Positions 45,368 through 52,661 of a stretch of 52,661 nt of DNA are shown one piece after another. The translations under genes and the position numbers were made by a program. The DNA comes from Myxococcota bacterium (GTDB taxonomy: Bacteria; Myxococcota_A; Polyangia; Polyangiales; Houyiibacteriaceae), in assembly GCA_025453555.1 (NCBI GenBank), contig JALOQC010000003.1, positions 1 to 52,661 of the forward strand, given 5' to 3'. The notes under the pieces were generated by a model. It was given only the letters and a program-made list of their open reading frames with translations, was not told where the DNA came from and did no database searches. Within the stretch, counting starts at the first letter, position 1, and every line of letters begins with the position of its first letter.

Positions 45368-47302
45368 TCAGAACTGCACGCCGAGGATCAAACGAAGAAT
45401 CTGAGCGTTCTTCAGGTCCACCGGTTCCAGCGCGCCCGAGGGATCGCCGAGCCCGTCGAACGGGAAGAGCACCGCGTAGTGGAACTGCGCGTAGAACCCG
45501 TCGAGCATCTCCGGGCCGTCCTCACTGCGGTAGTAGAGCGAGAGGTCGAGCTCGAGGCCGAGGTTCGGATCCGAGCCGTAGGTCTGCACCTCTTGCGCGG
45601 CGCGGCTGTAGACCGCGTCCACCCCGACCCCGAAGAGCTGGCCGAAGGGGCTGCGGATGATGTCGTAGCTCACGCCCGGTCGCAGGTACCACGCGCCCGC
45701 CACGCGACCCATCACGTTGCGCCAGAGGATCTGATCGACGCGGTAGTTCGGGTGGAACTGGAAGTGGCTCACCGTGTCGGTGCCCGCGCCGCTGCCATTC
45801 TGCGCGAGGATGCCCTGGCGGTCGGAGAGGCCCTCGATGTCCGCGTCGCCCGTCGCGAAGCCGGTGTAGAGGCGGATCGAGAGCTTGTCGGAGAGGAGCC
45901 GGTACTCACCTTCGAACGCGAAGCCGAACTGACGGATCTTCAGGTCCTGTTCGCGGTAGCTGTCGTTCTGGATGTTCGCGACGCGTCCACCGATGTAGCT
46001 CGCCTCGAGCTCGAGGCGCAGGCCGCGCATCTGGAAGCGGGCCCAGAGGTCGGGGATGAACGCCCGCGCATCACGGCGAACGAAGTTGTAGTCGGCCGAG
46101 ACCGGGAACGCGTTCGTCACACCGGCCGAGCTCAGGAACTGGTGGCGGTAGACGAAGTAGAGACCGCCGTCGAGCACCCAGCTCCCGCGCTGGAGGCGAT
46201 CCCGCGCCTCCTCCGGATCGGTGCGGCGCGCGAGCGCGAACACGAACTGGCGGATGTCGTCCTGCGGCGAAGCGTCGTACGCGAAGCCGCGCACGTCGTA
46301 GGGCGAGAACTGGCGGAGGATGCCCTTCGACGCGAAGTCGTAGGCCGCGATCACGTAGATGCCGGCGATCTTCGTGAGGCCCATGATGCGGTCGGCGTCG
46401 GTCGAGAAGTCCCCGTCGATGCCGTTGCCGTCGTGCGCGATCAGACCGAGACCCCAGTGCGAAGGCATGCGACCGAACCGGAGCTGCCCGAGCCCACGGT
46501 TGGTCACCTCGGCCCACGCGTGCCTCACGTAGATGCTGTCGCGCAGCGAGTTGCGGTAGTCCTGCGGCGGATTCTGACCCGTGGTGAACGAGTCGAGCGG
46601 CACGCCGGGCACGCGGTCGGTGCGGACGAAGCCGGTGCCCTCCTCGTAGCGGTACGCGTACCCGTCCGGCGTCGAGCCGAGGACCATGTTGTCGAAGACG
46701 TCGAGGGTCATCCGCACCCGAACGTCCTCGCTGAGCGAGAGGGTCGGCTGCAGACGAAGGCGCGTGTTGGCGAAGCGAAGACGGTCGCCGCGGCAGGCTT
46801 CCGACTCTTCGCTGGAGGTCGACGCCGGACCACGACATCCCCCCGCAGGGATCACGTCGCGGGCGGCCGGCCGAAACAGATTGAAGGGCGCGTCGTCGCG
46901 ACCGAGGTACAGGCTGTCCCAGAGCTCGCCACGGACCCGGAAATAGCCATTGAGCGTGAAGGTCGTGGTGGGCGTGCTCCAGTCCACCTGGGTCGGATCG
47001 CCCGAAGGGGGCGGGGGCTCGGCCTGCTGGAGAAGCTCCGAGTCTTCGTTGGCGTCGGTCGCCTCCGCCTCTTCCCACTCGTCGTCGCCTCCGACGGCGG
47101 GCATCTCGAGGCTCGGGGGCCGAAGCGACGGCTCCTCGCCATCGGTCTCCCCGTCCTCGACGGCGTCTTCGGTGACCTCCTCGGCGTCGGCAGCGTCGGC
47201 GTCGGCCTCGGCGTCCACGTCCTCTTCGGTCGCGTCGCTCTGTGCCGCGACGGGAGCCGCAGCAAGCGCGAGAAGGAGCAAGGTTCGGAGAAAGAGCCTC
47301 AT
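45368..47302 (-). CDS. Outer-membrane beta-barrel, TIGR04551-like, paralogue 1
   Basis: 644 residues. A signal peptide (cut after VAAQ or VAA) is followed by about 70 residues of Asp/Glu/Ala-rich linker. A long series of amphipathic strands follows, ending LILGVQF; a terminal Phe is the usual barrel insertion signal. It shares with the next gene the blocks NMVLGSTPDGYAYRY, NPPQDYRNS, VRHAWAEVTNRGLGQLRFGR and YSRAAQEVQTYGSDPNLGLE. I believe this is the myxobacterial TIGR04551 family. It could be a porin or transport barrel; the substrate is unknown. ATG 47302 has GAGGA upstream. Confidence 0.82.
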   Translation of the reverse strand: MRLFLRTLLLLALAAAPVAAQSDATEEDVDAEADADAADAEEVTEDAVEDGETDGEEPSLRPPSLEMPAVGGDDEWEEAEATDANEDSELLQQAEPPPPSGDPTQVDWSTPTTTFTLNGYFRVRGELWDSLYLGRDDAPFNLFRPAARDVIPAGGCRGPASTSSEESEACRGDRLRFANTRLRLQPTLSLSEDVRVRMTLDVFDNMVLGSTPDGYAYRYEEGTGFVRTDRVPGVPLDSFTTGQNPPQDYRNSLRDSIYVRHAWAEVTNRGLGQLRFGRMPSHWGLGLIAHDGNGIDGDFSTDADRIMGLTKIAGIYVIAAYDFASKGILRQFSPYDVRGFAYDASPQDDIRQFVFALARRTDPEEARDRLQRGSWVLDGGLYFVYRHQFLSSAGVTNAFPVSADYNFVRRDARAFIPDLWARFQMRGLRLELEASYIGGRVANIQNDSYREQDLKIRQFGFAFEGEYRLLSDKLSIRLYTGFATGDADIEGLSDRQGILAQNGSGAGTDTVSHFQFHPNYRVDQILWRNVMGRVAGAWYLRPGVSYDIIRSPFGQLFGVGVDAVYSRAAQEVQTYGSDPNLGLELDLSLYYRSEDGPEMLDGFYAQFHYAVLFPFDGLGDPSGALEPVDLKNAQILRLILGVQF

Positions 47303-47401
47303 CGTGTCCTCGGGGCGGCGCGGGCGTACCACGCTCGCTTTCGCAGGGTCAACGCAACCTCGTGCGCGTATTCGTGGGCCTCGACGATCAGAAATGGACG
47401 A

Positions 47402-49339
47402 TCAGAACTGGACGCCCAAGACCAGACGCGCGGCCTGGGCGATTCGCAGGTCGAAGCCGGCGGGACGATCCGTGTTGCCCGCGTACTCGACGAACCCGAG
47501 CCCCTCGAGCGGGAAGAGCACGCCGTACTGGATGAGCACGTGCACGCCGTCGAGCATCCCGGGCCCGTCCTCGCTCCGGTAGTGGAGCCCTGCGTTCAGC
47601 TCGAGGCCGAGGTTCGGGTCGCTGCCGTAGGTCTGCACCTCTTGCGCGGCCCGGCTGTAGATGACGTCGAAGCTGGCCCCGAAGCGCTGACCGTTCGTGG
47701 TGCGCACGACGTCGTAGGTGACGCCGGGCTTGAGGTACCACGCACCGCCGACCCGCCCGAGCACGTTGCGCCAGAGGATGAGATCGACGCGATACGCCGG
47801 GTGGAACGCGAAGTGGCTCAGCGTCCGGTCCTGCGAGAGCTGGGTGAGCGTGTCCTCGCGATCCGAGAGCCCGTTCACGTCGGGATCACCGGTCGCGTAG
47901 CCGGTGTGCAGCCGAATCGCGAGCTGCTCGTCGAGGAGGCGGTACTCGCCCTCGAAGGCGAGGCCGAACTGCCGGATCTTGAACGCGGAGCCGCCGGGGA
48001 AGACGTCGTTCTGGACGTTCCGCACGGTGCCGGCGACGCCCACCGCTTCGAGCTCGAGCCGCAGCGCCTTCCACTCGAAGCGCGCCCACACGTCGGGCAC
48101 GAACGAACGGAAACCGCGGCGCACGAAGAAGAACTCGCTGCCGTCGTTCGCGGGGAACGCGCCCGCCGTGCCCGCCGCGGAGAGGAACTGCGTGCGGTAC
48201 GTGAAGTCGATGCCGCCCTGCAGCACCCAGGTCCCACGCGCGAGCCGCTCGCGGCGCTCGTCCTCGTCCGTGAGCCGCAGCGCTTGGAAGTGGAACTGAC
48301 GCAGGTCGTCTTGCGGCGTCGCGTCCCAGAAGGTCAGGCCGCCGCCCGTCGTGTCCTGCGCGCGAAGCACGCCTTGCACCGCGAAGTCGAACGAAGCGGA
48401 GAGCCGGAAGCCGAACTGCTCGGTGGTCGCCTCGACGCGATCGACGTCCGACGAGAAGTCTTGATCGATGCCGTCGCCACCGTTCCACACGAGCCCGAGG
48501 CCGTGGTGCGCGGGCATGCGACCGAAGCGCAGGGTGCCGAGCGTTCGGTTCGTGACCTCGGCCCAGACGTGGCGGACGTAGAGGCTGTCGCGCCAAGAGT
48601 TGCGGTAGTCCTGAGGCGGGTTCTGGGTGGAGGTCGCGAAGTCCACTGGCACGCCAGGCACACGGTCGTGCCGCTCGAAGCCACGGTCGGTGTAGCGGTA
48701 GGCGTACCCGTCTGGGGTCGAGCCGAGCACCATGTTGTCGAAGACGTCCACGGTGCTGATCACACGCACGTCGTCCGAGAGCGAGAGCGTCGGCCGAAGT
48801 CGCAGCCTCATGTTCGCGAATCGATGACGATCGCCACGACAGCGCACCCAACCGTCTCGGTCGACCGAAGACGAGCCCCCGCAGCTTCCCGGGACGGTGG
48901 CGCCCTCCGTCGCGACGGTGAACGCATCGAACGGATCGTCGCGGCGTCCGAGCGAGAACGCGTCCCAGAGCTCACCGCGCGTGCGCAGGTAGCCTTCGAG
49001 TCGAACCACGGGCGGGCTGGCGGTCCGCGGTCCGCGAACCGTCGCGGCCTGCAGCGCCTCCGGGGTCGCGCGCGTCGCGGGCGCCTCCGGCTCCTCCAGC
49101 GCGGCGTCGATGTCCTCGTCGCCCTCGTCCTCTTCGTCCAAGAGCGAGACGTCGGGCATCCCCACGCTCGGCGCGCGCAGCGAAGGCTCGTCCGCTTCTT
49201 CCTCGTCCCAATCGTCTTCCGCGTCGGCGTCGGCGTCGACGTCTTCCTCGTCGACGCTCTCGTCGCCTTGCGCCGAAGCGACGCGGGGAGCGAGCGCCGC
49301 CAGGGCGATCACGAGCCAGATCGGGAGCCACCGAGTCAC
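47402..49339 (-). CDS. Outer-membrane beta-barrel, TIGR04551-like, paralogue 2
   Basis: 645 residues, a tandem paralogue of the preceding barrel with the same layout: signal peptide (WLPIWLVIALAALAPRVASA), acidic linker (DVDADADAEDD), then a barrel ending LVLGVQF. GTG 49339 is my start; GTG 49360 is an alternative. A 13-base near-copy of its stop region (GACGATCAGAA plus ATGG) follows directly at 47386-47400. The 99-bp gap before paralogue 1 suggests co-transcription. Confidence 0.82.
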   Translation of the reverse strand: MTRWLPIWLVIALAALAPRVASAQGDESVDEEDVDADADAEDDWDEEEADEPSLRAPSVGMPDVSLLDEEDEGDEDIDAALEEPEAPATRATPEALQAATVRGPRTASPPVVRLEGYLRTRGELWDAFSLGRRDDPFDAFTVATEGATVPGSCGGSSSVDRDGWVRCRGDRHRFANMRLRLRPTLSLSDDVRVISTVDVFDNMVLGSTPDGYAYRYTDRGFERHDRVPGVPVDFATSTQNPPQDYRNSWRDSLYVRHVWAEVTNRTLGTLRFGRMPAHHGLGLVWNGGDGIDQDFSSDVDRVEATTEQFGFRLSASFDFAVQGVLRAQDTTGGGLTFWDATPQDDLRQFHFQALRLTDEDERRERLARGTWVLQGGIDFTYRTQFLSAAGTAGAFPANDGSEFFFVRRGFRSFVPDVWARFEWKALRLELEAVGVAGTVRNVQNDVFPGGSAFKIRQFGLAFEGEYRLLDEQLAIRLHTGYATGDPDVNGLSDREDTLTQLSQDRTLSHFAFHPAYRVDLILWRNVLGRVGGAWYLKPGVTYDVVRTTNGQRFGASFDVIYSRAAQEVQTYGSDPNLGLELNAGLHYRSEDGPGMLDGVHVLIQYGVLFPLEGLGFVEYAGNTDRPAGFDLRIAQAARLVLGVQF

Positions 49340-49513
49340 GAGTGGGCAGCCTGCTAGCACGGCTGGAACCCAGGTCCAACGATTGCCGTTTCCGAGCGCC
49401 GGCTGCGCCGTGGTGCGAGACCCGCTCCGAGCGAGCCGACTCCTTCGTCCGCGCCGGCCGACCGTCGAGCTCGAATCGGATGGGAACCAGACACGACGAC
49501 ACCACGACATCGA

Positions 49514-49554
49514 CCCGCGCACGACCCGCGCACGACTCGCGCACGACTCGCACG
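49514..49554 (+). repeat. 11-bp tandem repeat
   Basis: About three and a half units of C(C/T)CGCGCACGA in the spacer before RNase J. Confidence 0.8.
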
Positions 49555-49600
49555 CCCGAATCCCTGGCCGCTCCCAGCCGCGCGTGACAGCCTGCCCGCG

Positions 49601-51256
49601 ATGGATCACGCGTCGCTGACCTTCCTCCCGCTCGGAGGCCTCGGCGAGGTCGGAATGAACTGCTTCTGCCTCGAGACGGAGGGCGATCTCCTCGTCGTCG
49701 ACTGCGGGGTGAGCTTCCCGGGACGCGTGCACGGCGTCGACCTCGTCCACCCGAAGCTCGATCACGTCTTCGAGCATCAAGATCGCCTTCGCGCGATCAT
49801 CCTCACCCACGGCCACGAGGATCACGTGGGCGCCGTGCCCTACCTGCTCCGCGGTCTGCGCCGCACGGTGCCGATCTACGGCACCCGCTACGCGCTCGCG
49901 ATGGTGCAGCGTCGCCTCGACGAGCACGCCGACGTGGGCGCGGTGACCTTCCACGCGCTCACCCCCGGTCGCCGTCAGCGCATCGGCGCCTTCGAGCTCG
50001 AGCCCGTGCGCGTGAACCACTCGATCCCCGACGCAGTCGCGATCGTGTACCGCACCGCCGCGGGCACCGTCGTGCACAGCGGTGACTTCAAGATCGAAGA
50101 GCGCCCCCTCGACGGCGAAGCGTTCGGCGCCGACGCGTTGCGTGCGGCGGGCGACGAAGGCGTCGACCTGCTGCTCTCCGACTCCACGAACATCGACGTC
50201 GAAGGCACGAGCGGCGAAGAAGCCGACGTCGCGGTGCGGCTCGAAGAGCTCGCGCGGCAGGCCGAAGGGCGCTTCGTGGTCGCCCTCTTCGCGTCGAACG
50301 TCTACCGCATGAAGGCGGTGGCCGCGGCCGCGCGCGCGACCGGTCGCAAGATCTGCCTGCTCGGTCGCTCGCTCCAGACCCACTCCGAGGTCGCGCGCGA
50401 GCTCGGTCTCGTCCCGGAGCTGGCCGGCCTGCTCGTGTCCAACGACGAGATCCGCCAGGTCCCGCGCGATCGCCTGTGTGTGCTCGCGACCGGATCCCAA
50501 GGAGAGCCTCCCGCCGCGCTCAGCCGTCTCGCGGCCGGCGTGCACCCTTCTCTCGCGCTCGATCCCGGCGACACCGTGGTCCTCTCGTCGCGCATCATCC
50601 CGGGCAACGAGAAGATCGTCTTCGACATGCTCGATCGTCTCGAGCGCCTCGGCTGCCACGTGATCCACCGCCGGACCGACGAAGGCGTTCACGTCAGCGG
50701 GCACGCCGCGCGCGAAGAACAACGACAGTTCCTGCGCCTGTGCCGTCCACGCACCTTCGTGCCCGTCCACGGCACCTTCCATCACCTTCGCCGCCACGCG
50801 GAGCTCGCGCGCGAAGAAGGCGTCGCGCAGGCGATCGTGGTGGAGAACGGCGCACGCGTGGTGCTCCAAGACGCGCACCTCGAGGTCGCGGGCACGATCG
50901 AGACGGGCATCGTGCACATCGATCGTGGGCAGGTCGTCGATCCGGGCCAGCTCCGCGATCGCGAGCTCCTCGGCGAGCTCGGCCACGCGGTCGTCAGCTT
51001 CACGGTCGACGCCCGCGCGCGTTACGCGGGGACCCTCGACGTCATCCAGCGCGGGTTCCTCCGCCCCGACGAGGAAGACGCGCTCCTCGACGAAGCCGTC
51101 CGCTTCCTCGACGACGATCTCCGCCGCGCGCGCGAGGACGATCTCGACGCGATGGAAGATCGCGCGCGCCGGGGCCTCAAACGTTTCTTCGCCAAACGCC
51201 TCGGTGGCCGCAAGCCGCTCGTCACCGCGGTGGCGCTCGAGGTCACGCGCGGATGA
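49601..51256 (+). CDS. rnj: Ribonuclease J
   Basis: Metallo-beta-lactamase fold RNase with 5'-3' exo- and endonuclease activity; matures and decays mRNA in bacteria that use it beside or instead of RNase E. 551 residues. Zinc motif HGHEDH (70-75), VVHSGDFKIEERP, LLLSDSTNID, beta-CASP block with FASNVYRMKAVAAAAR, GSQGEPPAALSRLA, FVPVHGTFHHLRRHAELA, and a C-terminal domain. The stop overlaps the next start (ATGA). Confidence 0.94.
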   Translation: MDHASLTFLPLGGLGEVGMNCFCLETEGDLLVVDCGVSFPGRVHGVDLVHPKLDHVFEHQDRLRAIILTHGHEDHVGAVPYLLRGLRRTVPIYGTRYALAMVQRRLDEHADVGAVTFHALTPGRRQRIGAFELEPVRVNHSIPDAVAIVYRTAAGTVVHSGDFKIEERPLDGEAFGADALRAAGDEGVDLLLSDSTNIDVEGTSGEEADVAVRLEELARQAEGRFVVALFASNVYRMKAVAAAARATGRKICLLGRSLQTHSEVARELGLVPELAGLLVSNDEIRQVPRDRLCVLATGSQGEPPAALSRLAAGVHPSLALDPGDTVVLSSRIIPGNEKIVFDMLDRLERLGCHVIHRRTDEGVHVSGHAAREEQRQFLRLCRPRTFVPVHGTFHHLRRHAELAREEGVAQAIVVENGARVVLQDAHLEVAGTIETGIVHIDRGQVVDPGQLRDRELLGELGHAVVSFTVDARARYAGTLDVIQRGFLRPDEEDALLDEAVRFLDDDLRRAREDDLDAMEDRARRGLKRFFAKRLGGRKPLVTAVALEVTRG

Positions 51257-52661
51257 GCCGCGTGGCGCGCGACACCGCGCTCGAGCGGGCGCGCCACGAA
51301 CGTCGCACGGACTCGGTGGTGCGTCGCGACGCTGCGCCGACGAATCGCCTCCTCGGAACGCTCGCACTCGCCCTCCTCGTCGCGTGTGGCCCCTCCGCGA
51401 CCACGTCCGCGACGACGTCCGTCACCGCACCGGAGACGACTCCGTCGAGCACGACCCGGTCGACCTCCGCGAGCACGTCGCCGGACGGAACGGTCCACGC
51501 GGGGCGTCGTCCCCTCGACGCCCGCGAACGCGCCGCGCTGGACGGCTTGATCGCCGCCACCGAACGGGCGCGCGATCTCACCTTCGTCGCCCCGGTGCGC
51601 GCCTTCGTCGAGAGCCCGGAAGCGATCGAAGCCCACGCGAGCACCCTCCTCGACGACGAGGAGCTCGACAAGACGAGCCTGCTCTACGGCGGCCTCGGCC
51701 TCTTGCCGCCCGAGCTCGATCTCCGCGCCCACTTCCTCGCGCTGCTCGGCGAGCAGGTCCTCGGCTACTACGACGCAGAGCGCGTCTTTCTCGTGCTCCG
51801 CGACGAGGTCGCGCACGTGCTCGCCACCCGCCCCGGCAGTCCGAGCGCCCTCGACGCCCGCCTCGTGGTCGTGCACGAGCTCACCCACGCCCTCCAGGCC
51901 CAGCGTCTTCGGCTCGCGGAGCTCCAGCAAGAGGAGCGCGACTCCGATCCCGAGGTCGCGCTCCACGCGCTCGTCGAGGGTGACGCGATGCTCGCGATGC
52001 TCGTCGATCTCTCGACCAAGCTCGGCGTCCCGGTCGCGCGCTTGGTGACCGACGACGCGATCGACGAGCTGGCCGCGAACGCCGCGAGCGGCGGAGGCGA
52101 CGCGCTGGAGGCCGCGCCGCCGATCGTGCGCGTCAGCCTCGTCGCGCCCTACGTGGCCGGCCTGCGCTTCGTCCGAACCCTCCACGCCCGCGGCGGTTGG
52201 CGTGCCGTCGACGCCGCGTTCGCGCAGCTCCCCGTCAGCACCGCCCAGGTCCTCCACCCCGAGCTCTACCTCCGCGGCGAGGCGCCCGAGCCCATCGAGC
52301 TGCCAGCCATCTCCACCCTCGAAGCGGCGGGCTACTCGATCGTCGACGAGGACACCCTCGGCGAGCTCGACCTCTCCGTCTTCCTCGCGCGCGGCACCGC
52401 ACGCGACACCCACCCCGCGGCGGCCGATGGTTGGACCGGCGATCGCGTGCGCCTCTACCGTCGCGGCGACACGCCGGCGATCGTCTGGCTCGTCCGGTTC
52501 CGTGACGCCCGCGAAGCCCTCGAGGCCGAAGCCGAGCTGCGCCGCATCGCGGCCCCGAACGAACGGTTTATCCGCCGGGACCGAGCGCTCCTCGTGCTTC
52601 GTCACGTGCCCGAGGACGCAGCGCGGGAAGCGGAAGCGTGGTTCGACGCGAGCGTGAGCGC
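51253..52661 (+). CDS. Lipoprotein metallopeptidase-like protein (3' end outside window)
   Basis: It runs open from ATG 51253, which overlaps the RNase J stop (ATGA), to the right edge: 469 full codons, no stop seen. A lipobox LVAC ends at Cys45. GTG 51319 would place this Cys at 23, a more usual signal length, so the true start is open. A Ser/Thr-rich linker precedes a soluble domain with HELTH (208-212) and a likely third zinc ligand Glu242 (HALVEGDA), the HExxH...E layout of gluzincins. It is probably a surface or periplasmic peptidase; substrate unknown. Confidence 0.78.
   Translation, partial: MSRVARDTALERARHERRTDSVVRRDAAPTNRLLGTLALALLVACGPSATTSATTSVTAPETTPSSTTRSTSASTSPDGTVHAGRRPLDARERAALDGLIAATERARDLTFVAPVRAFVESPEAIEAHASTLLDDEELDKTSLLYGGLGLLPPELDLRAHFLALLGEQVLGYYDAERVFLVLRDEVAHVLATRPGSPSALDARLVVVHELTHALQAQRLRLAELQQEERDSDPEVALHALVEGDAMLAMLVDLSTKLGVPVARLVTDDAIDELAANAASGGGDALEAAPPIVRVSLVAPYVAGLRFVRTLHARGGWRAVDAAFAQLPVSTAQVLHPELYLRGEAPEPIELPAISTLEAAGYSIVDEDTLGELDLSVFLARGTARDTHPAAADGWTGDRVRLYRRGDTPAIVWLVRFRDAREALEAEAELRRIAAPNERFIRRDRALLVLRHVPEDAAREAEAWFDASVS

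Noticed and set aside
44702-49357. 1551-codon open frame on the plus strand opposite radA and the barrel genes
   Set aside because: It lies antisense to clearly conserved genes and shows only shadow composition (Val, Glu, Arg, His runs).
49514-49554. Short tandem repeats as a CRISPR array
   Set aside because: Eleven-base units without spacers and no cas genes nearby.

Overview
The window is a gene-dense, very GC-rich chromosome segment (about 36 coding sequences, no rRNA, tRNA, CRISPR array or transposase that I can see). It looks like a myxobacterium (Myxococcota, Polyangia; Sandaracinus-like is a guess). The reasons are the strong GC third-position bias with long spurious antisense frames, Cys-rich 'HCGGCG' lipoproteins, an OmpA protein with thrombospondin-3 calcium repeats, two tandem outer-membrane barrels resembling the myxobacterial TIGR04551 family, many lipoproteins, and TPR or coiled-coil giants.

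Layout. 1-502: end of an OB-fold-like gene with a strong terminator. 762-2402 (-): lipoprotein L,D-transpeptidase, divergent from 2596-4788 (+), a P-type ATPase-like protein whose catalytic motifs are almost all destroyed. 4952-7713: argH-lysA, a coupled amino-acid biosynthesis pair. 7817-11478 (-): a 1026-residue methyltransferase-like/coiled-coil protein followed by a stand-alone receiver. 11965-16526 and 19178-23249 (+): DUF4175 and peptidase-MA genes, then MoxR, DUF58 and BatA-like genes, probably parts of one envelope-associated MoxR/VWA module. They are separated by a minus-strand block (16538-18808) of MarR regulator, protoglobin and MOSC protein. 23339-24433 (-): prmC with a large acidic insert. 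24706-29174: DUF4015-like glycosidase, YicC, small proteins and an aldo-keto reductase. 29391-32097: OmpA/TSP3 protein and a Stig1-like lipoprotein. 32126-38909: small membrane protein, flavin reductase, LpoA-like lipoprotein, asnS, Cys-rich lipoprotein, parvulin lipoprotein. 39103-45045: giant TPR membrane protein, SDR and radA. 45368-49339 (-): two paralogous barrels. 49601-end: RNase J and a lipoprotein metallopeptidase cut by the window edge.

Three things stand out. (1) The 730-residue pseudo P-type ATPase keeps the fold and a Cys4 N-terminal finger, but has lost the phosphorylated Asp, the CPC metal site, TGES and GDGxND. (2) A roughly 220-bp multi-hairpin repeat is present in two nearly identical inverted copies (27107-27324 and 36700-36919), with a covarying stem base pair, and there is a deleted third copy at 23277-23340. 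(3) Many first genes carry a -10-like TA element 11-15 bases before the start codon, often exactly six bases from hexamer to start, and four of them have a -35 at 16-17 bp. This suggests widespread leaderless transcription. The MarR promoter shows it best: a palindromic operator fills the -35/-10 spacer and a second copy lies one helical phase upstream.
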